Both the position numbers and the translations under genes were made by a program. A stretch of 64,000 nt of DNA from Corylus avellana (taxonomy: Eukaryota > Streptophyta > Magnoliopsida > Fagales > Betulaceae): assembly GCF_901000735.1 (NCBI RefSeq), contig NC_081541.1, positions 24,161,248-24,225,247 on the forward strand. Direction: 5' to 3'. The number at the start of each line of letters is the position of its first letter. Position 1 is the first letter of the stretch. Of the stretch, positions 1 through 11,191 are shown piece after piece. The notes below the pieces were generated by a model. The model searched no databases. It was not told the origin of the DNA and worked only from the letters and a program-made list of their open reading frames with translations.

Positions 1-3000
1 TCTGGCTTTAAACCGCTCTATAGAGCCATCCGGTTTCTATTTTAGCTTAAACACCCACTTGTTATGAATAACATTTCGATTGTTGGGTCTTGGACAAAGG
101 GACCAAGTTTTCTTATCCATAAGAGCCTGAAATTCAACCACCATAGCAGCCATCCAATTAGAATCAGAACATGCTTTGGCAAAGGTAGTGGGCTCACTAG
201 GGAAAGAAGTGGCAGTCATAGCCTTTAGGGGATGGCGAGTAGAGTAGTAAAGATGATAATCGGGGAACACTTTGGGTTGAAGATTACCAGTTTTGGACCA
301 GGTAACAACGCTAGATGAAGAGGATTGGCTTAGCACAGGTGGTAAGGAGAGTAAGGTCTCATCAATCTCATTTGAGGGTAAAACAGTAGACGTCAAATCT
401 GCAGAACTCAGAGCTGAATCAGAGATGACAGCAGATTTTTCTGCAGACACGGCATCTAATGTAGAGGGTGTGAGGTTTGAGATGTGGTCAATAGGATTGG
501 TACTATTTGTAGGAGAAGCCACTTGTGTAGGAGTCACTGGTGCTGTAGAAAAAGGCATGGGTGTGGCGTTGGTATTTCTAGGAGATGTACCATTTGCTGT
601 AGAAAAAGCCATGGGAGTAGTGTTGGTAATTCTAGGAGATGTACTATTTGCAGGAGAAGTCACATGGTCAAGATGTGGGGTAGGTGGTCTGAGAATATTC
701 ATGGCACCATTTTCAATATTAAAAGGAATATTATCAAGGCCGTTTGCAATAAAAAAAAAAAAAAAATTATAGGGTAAAAGGGTACCTGTATTTGAAGATA
801 AGCCACTTGCAGGATGAGAGACTAGTCCTTTATCAAGAGCAGGAAACAAACTTTCATCAAAAACTACATTCCTTGAAATGTAAACACGATTAGTGGGAGA
901 ATCAAGACGACGTTAACCCTTATGATTGGAACTATAACCAATGAAAATACATTGTTTACTTTGAAATTCTAACTTGTGTTTTGTATATGGCCAAAGTAAT
1001 GGATAGGTAGCACATCCAAACACTTTCAAAGAGTTATAATTAGGATGAGAATGAAAGACTTTATGATAAGGAGTATCAAGTTGAAGTATAGGTGTTGGAA
1101 GTCTATTAATTAAATAGACATCTGTATAAAATGCTTCAACCCAAAATTTTGATGGAAGATGGGATTGAGCAAGAAGTGTCAACCCCGTTTCTACAATATG
1201 TCTGTGTTTTCTTTCCGCGATTCCATTTTGTTAGGATATATGTGGGCAGCTAATTCTATGAAAAATGCCATGTTTGGACAAAAAAATTTGAAGGCATGAG
1301 AAGCGTATTCCCCACCTCCATCCGTTTGCAATTTCTTAATTTTGGAAGAAAATTGATTTTCAAGAAGGCATTTCAATTTAATGAAACAATCAAGAACTTC
1401 AGATTTATAGATTAAAGGAAAAATCCATGAATATCTTGAATAATCATCCACAAACACAACATTAGTAATTACGACCACAAATAGAAGACACTAAGGAACA
1501 CCTTATGTCGCTGTCAATTAATTCTAGAGGGGAAGTAGTTACATGTGAGGATTATGGAAAAGGGAGTTGCCTATTCTTAGCTACTTGACATGGTAAACAT
1601 AAAGACAGTTGACGCTGAGAAAGAAAAACTGGAAGGTGCTGGGACTTCAGAACACGACTTAGAATCTGGTCATTTGGGTGACCAAGTCGCTTATGCCAGA
1701 CGAATGAAGAAGTTTTAACTCCAAGGAATGCAACACTGCCCCACTCTCTTTTATTTTTGATGAAAGTCTACAAATGCACTCTATAGAGACCGTTCTCATT
1801 GGGTCCCTGCAAGAGGATGTCCCTGGTGAGGTTGTCCTTAACAAGAAAATAAGTGTCAGTAAGTTTAAACCAACAACTATCATCTCAACAAAATTCATTT
1901 ATTGAGATGAGATTAGCAAAGGCTTGTGGACAGTGCAATATTTCTTTTAAGTGGAGAGTAGTTTTAGGAGTATGGAAACTAGAAGAGCCGGTGTGAGAAA
2001 TAGAAAGACCATTACCATTACCTACAGCAACAGACTCTTTTCCTTGGTATGGTTGCTGCAGAGAAAGATTCTCAAGTTCTGGAGTAATGTGGTTGTTAGC
2101 ACCACTATCAGCTAGACAGTCATCTTCATCATGCAAGGCATTGGATTCAGATACCATTGCAGCAAGTTCACTAGGTGGGTGCTGTCCTTGATAGGCATAG
2201 TCCATGCGGTGAAAACAATCCAAGGCTTGGTGATTGTTTTTGCCGCATATCTGACATGAAATTGTTGCAAAGTTGTCATTGACATATGAAATAGAACCCG
2301 GTTTACCTGGCGTTGAGTTGGCGGCTGAACGAGGAAGTGGGTTCATCTGACTGTAGCTAGGACGTGGTCCACTTGATGATCTATTTTGACCATTTTGTTG
2401 AGCATAGCTGGGACGTCCATTTGATGGTCTGTAAAGACCATTTCGTGGCTTTCCATGGTTGAACTTGGGTTTTCCCTTAGGGCCATTAGGCTTCTGAGAA
2501 TAAAGTGCAAAAGACCCAGTATCAACTGAAGCCATTTGATGCTCCAAAAGTTGCTCATAATTCAGCAGCTCAGACTGAAAATCATCAAGTCGCAAGGTGC
2601 GATCCTTTCCAGCCCACTGTGAAGCAATGAGAGGATTGTATTGTGGAGAGAGACCTCCAACAATATAAGAGATGAGATCTTCATCTGTTTAACAAGAGCC
2701 AGTTGATACACAATGGATTTTGCTCCGTGAACAAAGTCAGAGCAAGTTTGAGTCCCTTGCCTGAGGTTCTAGAGCTAACGCTTTAGATTGTTAATGCGTG
2801 ACTTGGAAGGAGATGCATAACGGTGTGCTAGGGCTGTCCACACCTCTTGAGAAGTGTTTAAGCCATAAATCGTAGCAGCAATGTTCTCTGAGAGAGAGGC
2901 AATAAGCCAACTAAGGATAAATTGATCCTTCTTCTCCCACAAAACAAATTCTGGGTTGAGCGTCTTTGTACTCGTAGATTCAGATTTGAGGAGGTATTTA

Positions 3001-3176
3001 GGTGGTGCAGGCTCTGAGCCATCAACAATGCTCATGAGTCCATTAGTATGAAGAATGCGAAGAAAACGATATACCCAAACAATATAATTGGGGCCTTCTA
3101 ATTTGGCTCCAGTTAGGTGAGAAATGTTGGGAATGGAGAAAGAAGAGTTTGCGGAAGGGTTATTTGACTAAGCCAT
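1..3176 (-). pseudogene. Ty1/copia gag-pol remnant, minus strand, runs off left edge
   Basis: Read on the minus strand, this is a broken copia polyprotein. A gag ATG lies at 3176-3174 with an in-frame TAG as its third codon. Gag-like sequence covers about 3176-2775. A CX2CX4HX4C zinc knuckle (CQICGKNNHQALDC) lies near 2220-2260, and an aspartic protease core with DSGANNHIT near 2090-2110. GAG-pre-integrase fragments follow at 1659-1898. Integrase pieces occupy 1191-1478 (VDDYSRYSWIF, then LQTDGGGEY) and 913-1182 (FWVEAFYTDVYLINRLP, then VFGCATYP). The start of the reverse transcriptase is at 37-200, ending in NKWVFKLK followed by a stop. The rest of RT and the RNase H lie outside the window. 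Several frameshifts and stops separate the parts, so the element is dead. Domain order gag-PR-IN-RT is diagnostic of Ty1/copia. Confidence 0.9.
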
Positions 3177-3204
3177 AGGAACGATAGGTGTTAACCTTTA
3201 AGAA

Positions 3205-3216
3205 GCTCTGATACCA
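3205..3216 (-). other. Primer-binding site (initiator tRNA-Met type)
   Basis: The minus strand reads TGGTATCAGAGC, the usual plant LTR-retrotransposon primer-binding site complementary to the 3' end of initiator tRNA-Met. It lies 28 bases upstream of the gag ATG at 3176, where a copia PBS should be. Confidence 0.85.
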
Positions 3217-3456
3217 TGACAAACATGCAATCAACAAGATGCATGTTAGAAACGGATTTTGGGCTTAACTCAACCCAAAAGCTAGCTCAAGATTTGAGGT
3301 TTCTCCTCATCCTTATAAATGGTCCATCTCCTTAATACCCAGGCAATGTGGGACTTCCAATACGCCCCCTCACGTGTGGCGAGAGGACATCCAAGCTAAC
3401 ACGTGCGATAATGGGTGACGGTGGGCCATAGCCAATTGGGCTAGGCTCTGATACCA
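3217..3456 (-). repeat. Repeat segment between two primer-binding motifs (TRIM-like internal or LTR debris)
   Basis: A 240-bp stretch is bounded by two minus-strand TGGTATCAGAGC motifs, at 3205-3216 and 3445-3456. On the plus strand a unit runs from TGTTAGAAACGG near 3244 to GCTCTGATACCA at 3456. It resembles short LTR-derived repeats that are common in plant genomes. It may be the internal domain of a second short element whose LTR begins at 3457, nested against the copia element at 1-3216. No coding potential is visible. The exact class is uncertain. Confidence 0.5.
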
Positions 3457-3700
3457 TGTAAAAATGAGAGAAGAATTGGCTGGAATATAGATTCATTGTA
3501 TTAGGTGGTATAAACAGGCTTGCAAGAGTTTTGCTATAACGACTAGATAAATACAAGCTGTAACGACTAGATAAATACAACCTATAATTCAAAATGTAGA
3601 TAATAATTTACAGATTCAAACTAGAAGAGATCAACTCATGGATAAGTGTGAGGAGTTTGAAACACTTTTGGTTGCTGTAGAAATCTTAACATCCGGAACA
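3457..3700 (-). mobile_element. LTR end of a minus-strand retrotransposon (partial)
   Basis: Sequence directly beyond the second primer-binding motif begins TGTAAAAATGAGAG on the plus strand, so the minus strand ends in ACA immediately before TGGTATCAGAGCC, as a 5' LTR does. The outer boundary is not clear; 3700 is an estimate. Inside it, at 3536-3558 and 3560-3582, is a tandem pair of about 23 bases sharing AACGACTAGATAAATACAA. Confidence 0.5.
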
Positions 3701-4275
3701 CTAGTTGTTGAATTATCTTTACACGTAACAGGAGATAAGGCATCTCGATCACTTACTCTAATAGTTAATATATCTAAGTGGTCAATTCAAATCCATTAGC
3801 TTAGACTTTTGAGCTAAAATGATAGCCACATATGTATATTAGTGTACTATTTGTTAACTCCCTAAGTGATTCTCTCCCTAACATTATATTTGATGGTCAT
3901 AATAAATTTACACCAACAGAATAATTGTTTTTCATGGTGAACAGCCAAGCAAATCTTGTAACTTCTCATTTACTTTGGGTGGGTCAGTGTGGTCGTTTGC
4001 CCCCTCTTGCCTTCTCCTGATCACTCCACCGATGCTTGACATCTCTTGTTTCATCTTTCCTAATTTCTTTAAATGAACAAAAAAAAAAATTGGTATCAAT
4101 AGCATCTACATTTAATAGTGGTTAGTAAAACTAACATGCACAAATTGACAATAATTTTAGAACTTGAGAATGGACAAATTTCAAATTATATGGAATAAAT
4201 AAACAAGGAACCCAAGTCTAGAAGTAACAACTCGTGATGTAGCCTAAAGTTTTTCCAACTGCTGCTAGAGTCAAC
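3701..4275. other. Intergenic, no gene seen
   Basis: AT-rich sequence with no recognisable coding region, RNA gene or complete repeat. It separates the retrotransposon debris on the left from the foldback element on the right. Confidence 0.6.
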
Positions 4276-4284
4276 TACAATAAA

Positions 4285-4599
4285 GGGGAAACTACCTTTT
4301 GCCCTTATAAACTGCTAACTGTGCTACTTTGCTCTCATAAACTATCATTTTGTGCCCAAAACCCCCTTCCGTCGGTCAAAGGTGTTAACTCAGACGGTCA
4401 ACCTGTCACTTTGCATCACTTTGCCCCCATAAACTACAACACATTGTCACTTTGATCATCTGAATTAATGCATTTGACTAACGGAATGGGATTTTGGGCA
4501 CAAAATAGTAGTTCATGGGGGCAAAGTGGCACAGTTGGCAGTTCATGGGGAAAAAGTGTCAAGGCGTTGTAGTTTATGGGGGCAAAAGGTAGTTTCCCA
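4285..4599. mobile_element. Foldback (Mutator-like) element F1 with 9-bp target duplication
   Basis: This 315-bp element has long imperfect inverted ends: the left starts GGGGAAACTACCTTTTGCCC and the right ends in GGCAAAAGGTAGTTTCCC. Inside the arms are further matching blocks (plus-strand CATAAACTAC / GTAGTTTATG types). It is flanked by an exact 9-bp direct repeat TACAATAAA at 4276-4284 and 4600-4608. Long terminal inverted repeats with 9-bp target duplications are the hallmark of Mutator-superfamily transposons; no transposase is present, so it would be non-autonomous. A transcript through it would fold into a long hairpin. Confidence 0.8.
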
Positions 4600-4889
4600 T
4601 ACAATAAAACCTCCCATATGCATATTAGAATACATAATTTATTGTGACTTTGAAATACATTATCATCTAGGAGTGTCATCTTCAGTCTATCAATTTTTCA
4701 TTTACATCCTTGTAGCTTAGTGGTGGTGGTTTTTCCATTTTAGAAGGAGATAAAGAATTCAATGCCAACAAAAAAAAAAAAAAAAAAAAGAAGGTGATTA
4801 ACACTCACAGGATAGTAGTGACAATTGTATAGTAAGCAAGACCGGCTTAGGGTCCGTTTAGGATTTCAATTTCAAAAATTGCAATTGAA

Positions 4890-5290
4890 AATAAGTGAAA
4901 ACTTCACTTTAAACCTTTGAATTACCATGCGATTTGACAAGCCCCCCAAGCTTCAAAATCTCTCAATTTGAACCCTCTCCGTCAGATTTTAAACGTTAAA
5001 AGTGAGACAATGACATTTATACCCCTAACTTTTTTATAAAATTCCAAATTTACCCTTAATTCCAATGGTTTTCTGGCTTTTTTTTAAAAAAAAAAATAAT
5101 GAAAATTCATAGATATTTTGGTCTTTTTAGGTATTGCTGTTAGAACTTAACAGCTAAATCTGATGGAAGGGTTCAAATTGACTGCAATTGAAAGTTTATG
5201 GATCAAATTGAGAGGTTTTGAAGTTTGAGAAGGGCTTGTCAAATTGCGTAGTAATTCAGGGGTCTAAAATGAAATTTCCCCCAAAAAGAA
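4890..5290. mobile_element. Foldback element F2
   Basis: Inverted arms are visible. The left arm holds ACTTCACTTTAAACCTTTGAATTACC and CAAGCTTCAAAATCTCTCAATTTG. The right arm holds their approximate reverse complements, ending in GGGGTCTAAAATGAAATTTCCCC. The flanks CAATTGAAAAT and CAATTTAAAAA look like a diverged target duplication. It sits inside the older MITE and belongs to the same family as the elements at 49049-49425 and 49484-50010. No coding capacity. Confidence 0.65.
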
Positions 5291-5418
5291 CAATTTAAAA
5301 ATGTGCGATTTGAAAACATGATTTATAAAAATGTAGTTAAGACGTTTGGTAAAATCGCAGTTTGGCCTTTAAAATTGCAGTTTAGCCTTTAAAAATGTGC
5401 ATTTTCAAAGAAACACCT

Positions 5419-6266
5419 TGTTAGTTCTTGTGTTGGCTTAATTCAGTTCCAAAATGCAGATGCTACTGTTCATGGGCTCAAACACTGATATAGAAAGCTT
5501 AGAATCCAATCTCCACCGTTCATAATGTAGATTCATGTGTTATGAACGTCCCTGCAAAATTTCAGCTCAATTGGACCACAAACGCCCATCGATCGAAGCT
5601 GTTGATCAAGACTAGACAGGCTGGGTTCGGACCGCAATTCCCCGGGTCCGGACCTCATTTCCAGAAACTAAAATCTTTCTCCGCAAAGCCGTGTCCGGAC
5701 CGCCCATTAACATGTCCAGACACCCCGTAAGTCTTAGGCCCAAAAACGTGATTTTAAGTGGGTTAGGTCTAGGTTTTGTCGGGGGTATATATACATCATA
5801 TATAGAAGAGAGAAGTACGAATTTTCACGCCCAGAGAATTCGTGTGAGGCTGTGCTTGAGTGATTATTTTGTTGTGAGCCAAATTGATTCCTCTTAGAGG
5901 ATTTTTGTTAGTATTGATTGTGTGCTTAATTGAAGTCTATCGGAAGGGTCCGATAAAGGAGAATCACGTTGAAGAAGATTGAGAGCGAGGAGACAAGTTG
6001 GAGGCTTGTCGATCTTACAGAGTCAAGGTCTTGCAAAGGGTTGTAAGTGTTCCTAGTGTCTGTAATCCCTGGATAATCTTTTGATAGTGATTTCCTGGGT
6101 TTGGCTGCCCCGGAGAGGTTTTACTTTTAGAACGTTTTCTAAAAGGTTTCCTCTTCGTCACCAAAATCTTTGTGTGTGATTGTTCATATTTTGGTGAATG
6201 TTTGTTTTGATATATATCTGTTAATTCCTCATAAAATTGTGATATTTATCTGTTTAGAATTTTTCA
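5419..6266 (+). repeat. 5' LTR of gag-only copia copy A
   Basis: 848-bp LTR starting TGTTAG and ending TTTTTCA, two bases before the primer-binding site. A TATA-like run (GGTATATATACATC) near 5786 is a plausible U3/R promoter. The paired LTR is at 9383-10231; the two differ at scattered positions, so the insertion is not recent. Confidence 0.9.
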
Positions 6267-6268
6267 AT

Positions 6269-6280
6269 TGGTATCAGAGC
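6269..6280 (+). other. Primer-binding site of copy A
   Basis: TGGTATCAGAGC, complementary to initiator tRNA-Met, two bases after the 5' LTR. Confidence 0.9.
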
Positions 6281-6336
6281 GGGTTCACTCCGTGAAGGAT
6301 TAAATTCCTGAGTGTGATCTTTGTTTCTTGTTTAAG

Positions 6337-8086
6337 ATGTCTCAAACCCTTAACACTGTGCCTAATTTTGATGGATCAAATTATGGCTATTGGAAATCCC
6401 GTATGAGATTTTTTTTTAAATCTATAGACGTTTGGCATGTCATTGAATCTGGATTTAAAGCTCCAGATAAGCCGACAGCTGAATGGTCTAATGTTGAAAA
6501 ACAAACTCGTATGGCGAATGACAAAGCTATGAATGCTCTATGCTTGGCAATTTCACAAACTGAGTTCTCCAGAATTTCAAATTGTGATAGTGCCAAGGAT
6601 GCATGGGAGATCCTAGAAACTACGTATGAAGGAACTAATCTTGTTAAAGCTTCAAAACTTCAAATGTTAGTTTCTCAGTTTGAGGATATTAAAATGTTAG
6701 AGGATAAGACATTCAATGAATTTTTTGGTAAACTTAGTGAAATTAGAAATTCCATGATAAATCTAGGAAAGAAAGTTTCTGACACTAAGCTTATTAGAAA
6801 AGTTATGAGATCACTCCCTGAAAGATTCAGAATGAAGGTAACTGCTATTGAGTCATGCACTGATCTTAATACCATGAGGATAGAAGAGTTAGTTGGTGCT
6901 CTTCAAACTTATGAGTTTTCCTTGCCTCTACCTAGGAAAAATAAGGATATTGCCCTTAGAACTCTTAGGAAGAACTCTGATGAGGATTCAACAGATGATG
7001 AGGAACTTGCATTGATAGCTATAAGGTATTTTAGAAATGAACATAGAATTTCCAAGAAATTTGGAAAATAAAAAGAGAGTACTCAAGTTAGAAATGAAAG
7101 AGACCCACGTGGTCCAAAATGTTATGAGTGTTCTAGCTATGGTCATTTGCAAAAGGATTGTGCTAACCTCGAGTAATAAGCGAAAAGGTCAAAAAGCTTT
7201 CAATATTACATTGAGTGACACTGATGAGGAAAAAACTCCTAATTATATGGCTTTTGGTGCATCTTATGATTCTGATGATTCTAATCAATCAGATGTTCAG
7301 TCTGCCCCTAATAATGAATCAAATAGGGTTAATGATCTTCAAAACTCCTTTAACAATTTAATGGAAAAGTTTTCTATGCTTAGAAATACTAACTTGAAAA
7401 TTGTTAAGGATTTTAAGAATCTTGAGCTTGAAAGGGATAATTTGTTGAAATCTTTGAGTGATTCACATGTTGTTTGCAATACTCTCAAATCTGAAAATCA
7501 TGTGTTAATTGCTAAAAATAAATCCCTTCAAAATGATCTGATTGCATCTAGAAATCACTTGAGTAAATTCTCTAGTGAAAAGCTTGATAAAATGTTGCAT
7601 ATTCAAAAGCAATCTAGCGACAGATCTGGCTTAGGATTTGATAAAACTGCTTCTTTGTCTTCTAACCGTGCTTCTACTTCAAAGACTGTTTTTGTTAAAC
7701 CAGTGAAAGTAGAAGAATCTTCAAGTGAAGAAAAGCAAGTAGTTGCTCCGACTCCTCAAGGTAATAAAGGTAAGAAAATCTACATTGAGCCTCATGCATC
7801 TTGCCCTACACCTAGAGTCGTGCATCCTCCTAGGAAATTACCTTCACAAAGGTTTGTCCCTACATGTCATCACTGTGGCAAAGTGGGTCACATTCAACCT
7901 CACTGTTTTAATTTGAAACCTCATGTGCATATAAATAAAAATTCCTATTCTAGGAAAGAAAGTGAGGGTTTGGTCATAATGATGAGAGAGGTGCTATCTA
8001 GGCTAGATAAGTTTGAGCAAAGTCATAAGTCTAGACCTAAGATTTCTCAAGTTTGGGTTAGGAAGGATGTACCATTCACCCCTTGA
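6337..8086 (+). pseudogene. Copia gag, copy A (one nonsense, one 2-bp deletion)
   Basis: Gag of a copia element, starting MSQTLNTVPNFDGSNY with the usual WKSRM motif. It forms virus-like particles in autonomous relatives. Two CX2CX4HX4C knuckles can be read, CYECSSYGHLQKDC near 7110 and CHHCGKVGHIQPHC near 7870. An acidic/Ser-rich stretch and a probable coiled coil (about 7380-7600) lie between them. A CAA-to-TAA change gives a stop at 7069-7071. A 2-bp deletion near 7170, relative to the copy at 13047-14810, shifts the second half into another frame. The end at TGA 8084-8086 is followed directly by GGGGGAG rather than protease sequence. The ATG at 6337 is chosen because it matches the other copy and follows the PBS by about 55 bases. 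Confidence 0.85.
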
Positions 8087-9370
8087 GGGGGAGTGGTGAT
8101 GATCTCACCTTATGTTAGGTGAGTCACCCACATGTCTAGGATTGTTTTTCTTGCATATCTTTGCATATCCTAGAGCATGTTGTTTTTCGTTTTTCATTGC
8201 ATTTTTGTTTTATTTTGTTTTGAAATTGTATTTTGTTTGTGTGCATTTCTTTTGTGAAAAATAACAAAAAGACAAAAATATTTTACTTTGGTTGTTTTTT
8301 TTTTTCTTTATTTTGTCTTATGCACCTAGATAGTTCATTAATTTCTCATGTTGCTTTTTATGAATTTAATTCCTTGCGTCTTGGAATGTTCTTAATATGC
8401 TTGAGATGAAAATTTGTGTCAATGGACTTGTTTTTGTGGTTATCTAAAGCCTGAGCTTATGTGGTACTTTTTGCCTATGCTTTATTTCTTGTGCACAGTT
8501 AAGCTTAAATTGAGGTTTTGTTTTATTTTATTTGTGAGGTTTGTTAGGTAACCATATGAGGTTTTTGACTAGTCATATTTTTCAAATTGACCATATGCTA
8601 GTTGAACCTAGGGCTTAAAAATTCCTGCTTTCTCTTTTGTGATAAGCACCAAAAGTTTAAGGACACTTTCTCAAAGAGAAAAATAAACAAAATAGTGAAA
8701 CAAATAAAATCAAAAGATCATATTCCAAAAGGAATTTATTTCACTGTGTCAAACTTGTGCAAAATATTTTACAAAGAGAATTGTATAGGATGAGAGTGGC
8801 TAGGCCCTAGTATGATAAGGTTTGACTTTTGATTTGATATACTTGTCAAAACCTCATGGTGGTGAAACTTTCTCTCATTTTGTAAGTTGAAAATTTTTCT
8901 CTTTGGATGGCTTACCCACACACCACACAAGCATAGGTTGAATGGAACATTTTCTTGGCTTGGGTTAAGCAATATGAGTTTCTAGCCATTTCTAGTCTCA
9001 TGTATATTTTGCATATTTGGAGCATGTTTGGATATTCATTGTGCAATGCATGAGTCATTGATGTGTTATCATGTGTGTTCATTTAACTTTTAAGGAGGAG
9101 AAACATGCTTTGCATTTCCAGTTTCCTGTTGTTAATTGAGTCATACATTGAGGGGGAGTTTTGCTGATGGTTCTTTATGATCATGCATTCTACGTCATTT
9201 TTTTATCATGAGTTTTATTTATGTCTTCTTGTTTCACATATGCCTTGATGTATTTTGTGAAGTGTTTCAGGAAACATGAAGATCTTTTGTCATTCTGTGA
9301 CAAAAAGGGGGAGTAAATATGGGGAGATGATGGGATTGGCTCGACATTTTGGTTTTGTCACTGAATTGCC
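8087..9370 (+). other. Non-coding 3' internal region of copy A
   Basis: About 1.3 kb of T-rich sequence lies between the gag stop and the final polypurine tract, where pol would be expected. It has no credible ORF. It holds additional GGGGGAG or near-GGGGGAG tracts at about 8087, 9151 and 9306. The same region is kept in copy B (14811-16100), so pol was missing before the two copies separated. Confidence 0.75.
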
Positions 9371-9382
9371 AAAGGGGGAGTT

Positions 9383-10231
9383 TGTTAGTTCTTGTGTTGG
9401 CTTAATTCAGTTCCAAAATGCCGATGCTACTGTTCACGAGCTCAAACACTGATATAGAATGCTCAGAATCCAATCTCCACCGTTCATAATGTAGATTCAT
9501 GTGTTATGAACGTCCCTGCAAAATTTCAGCTCAATTGGACCACAAACGCCCATCGATCGGAGCTGTTGATCAAGACTGGACAGGCTAGGTTCGGACCGCA
9601 ATTCCCCGGGTCCGGACCTCATTTCCAGAAACTAAAATCTTGCTCCGTAAAGCCGTGTCCGGACCGCCCATTAACATGTCCGGACACCCCGTAAGTTTTA
9701 GGCCCAAAAACGTGATTTTAAGTGGGTTAGGTCTAGGGTTTTGTCGGGGGTATATATACATCATATATAGAAGAGAGAAATACGAATTTTCACCCCCAGA
9801 GAGTTCGTATGAGGCTGTGCTTGAGTGATTATTTTGTTGTGAGCCAAATTGATTCCTCTTAGAGGATTTTTGTTAGTATTGATTGTGTGCTTAATTGAAG
9901 TCTATCGGAAGGGTCCGATAAAGGAGAATCACGTTGAAGAAGATTGTGAGCGAGGAGACAAGTTGGAGGCTTGTCGATCTTACAGAGTCAAGGTCTTGCA
10001 AAGGGTTGTAAGTGTTCCTAGTGTCTGTAATCTCTGGATAATCCTTTGATAGTGATTTCCTGGGTTTGGCTGCCCCGGAGAGGTTTTACTTTTAGAACGT
10101 TTTCTAAAAGGTTTCCTCTTCGTCACCAAAATCTTTGTGTGTGATTGTTCATATTTTGGTGAATGTTTGTTTTGATAAATATCTGTTAATTCCGCATAAA
10201 ATTGTGATATTTATCTATTTAGAATTTTTCA
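9383..10231 (+). repeat. 3' LTR of gag-only copia copy A
   Basis: 849-bp LTR following polypurine tract AAAGGGGGAG, ending TTTTTCA directly before target duplication CACCT at 10232-10236. Confidence 0.9.
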
Positions 10232-10338
10232 CACCTCCTCACCTACAATTTGAAAACGCAAATTTTTTATGTTTTCAAATCGCAGTTTTTAAAATACATA
10301 ATGCCAAACAATCTATTTTCTGCTATTTTGTTTAAAAT

Positions 10339-10720
10339 TATGGGTGAAACGGTGGTTATGACTAGCGGTTATTGGGTAAAATCGCTCATCGAAATTCACT
10401 AACCGCCTCCGCTAACCGTCTATGCGGTTTGTGGTTAATAATCCTAATAACCGTTTACCGCTTTTTAAAGAAAAAAATAAAAATAAAAAGTTCACATTAA
10501 GAAAAAAAACAAAACAAAACAAAACAAAACCAAAACTACGTTGTTTTTATGGTAATATGATAATACTCTGCTATATATAACATTATTTCTAAATTTTTAT
10601 ATATTTATATATATAAATATAATATACATAAAGACGGTTAGCTGAAAAAAACCTAAAACCGCTTTCAAAAGCGTTTAGCAGTTAGCGGGCAGTTATTAAT
10701 CACTCGCCTTTTCACCCCTA
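10339..10720. mobile_element. hAT-like MITE, copy A
   Basis: 382 bp with ends TATGGGTGAAACGG and, inverted, TAGGGGTGAAAAGG, flanked by exact 8-bp duplications TTTAAAAT at 10331-10338 and 10721-10728. Eight-bp target duplications with TAGGGGTG-type ends indicate the hAT superfamily. Subterminal repeats of the type GCGGTTA/TAACCGC occur at both ends, as expected for hAT transposase binding. No coding capacity. It sits in the older MITE described at 4850-10770. Confidence 0.85.
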
Positions 10721-11191
10721 TTTAAAATTGCACTTTTTGCCTATGAAATAGATTTTGAGGCCTAAGGTGACAAAGTTAGGTAAGGCCTTTTTTATATTTA
10801 AATATTTAATTAAATAATTATAATTTTAAATCATTTTTCTTACTTTTTCGCCCTTAATTTTTTTTTTTTTTTTTCAAATTACTTGCAAAATTCATATCTA
10901 TTAGGAGACATTTAATTTCAACAAATGTCATATTTTGTGTTGAGTTACATATAATTCCTTTTATGTAGAATTTAATTTGCACAAAATGAAATTTACTTTA
11001 TTCTAAAAATTATTTTAATGAATGAGCTTAGCCAATATGTTGGTTTTAAGTTTAGATGAAATTATGAGTTTAGTAACTTCTTTAGAAGTGCAATTAATGT
11101 GACTTTCCATTTTTCTCTTAAAGTTTTAATATATTAGAATTAAATTATTTGTATTTATGTTTTACTGAAATTGGAGCCCTAATTGACCAAG

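Larger units (their letters stand above)
5419..10231 (+). mobile_element. Gag-only (TR-GAG-like, Sirevirus-type) copia element, copy A, complete
   Basis: Two LTRs of about 848 bp (5419-6266 and 9383-10231) start TGTTAGTTCTTG and end in TTTTTCA. The exact target duplication CACCT lies at 5414-5418 and 10232-10236. A primer-binding site TGGTATCAGAGC is at 6269-6280. A polypurine tract AAAGGGGGAG at 9371-9380 precedes the 3' LTR. The internal region encodes only gag; protease, integrase, RT and RNase H are absent. Extra GGGGGAG tracts near 8087, 9151 and 9306 recall the multiple polypurine tracts described for Sireviruses. Mobility would have required enzymes from an autonomous relative. Confidence 0.9.
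4850..10770. mobile_element. Old AT-rich MITE split by three later insertions
   Basis: The intact relative at 12355-12605 lets the fragments be recognised here: 4850-4890, about 5290-5418, 10232-10338 and 10721-10770. Shared landmarks include GTGYGATTTGAAAACATGATTT, a TTTGGCCTTTRAAAT block, a CCAAACAAT block and the AATTGCACTTTTT block near the right end. The left end GGGTCCGTTTAG resembles the left end of the relative, GGTCTGTTCG. The breaks are accounted for by a foldback element, a gag-only copia element with its target duplication, and a hAT-like MITE with its target duplication. Confidence 0.7.

Noticed and set aside
293..777. Plus-strand ORFs opposite the copia RT region
   Set aside because: They are antisense shadows of the minus-strand copia frame, and their repeats (for example VLGDVPFAVEKAMG-like) reflect the repeated minus-strand linker, not a gene.
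5542..5897. Short ORFs repeated in all LTR copies (5542, 9506, 16227)
   Set aside because: They lie inside the LTRs of the gag-only copia element and differ in length between copies; no conserved frame.
8602..8793. Identical 63-codon ORFs at 8602-8793 and 15329-15520
   Set aside because: They lie in the non-coding 3' region of the gag-only copia element; identity reflects the duplication. Lys-rich, no domain.
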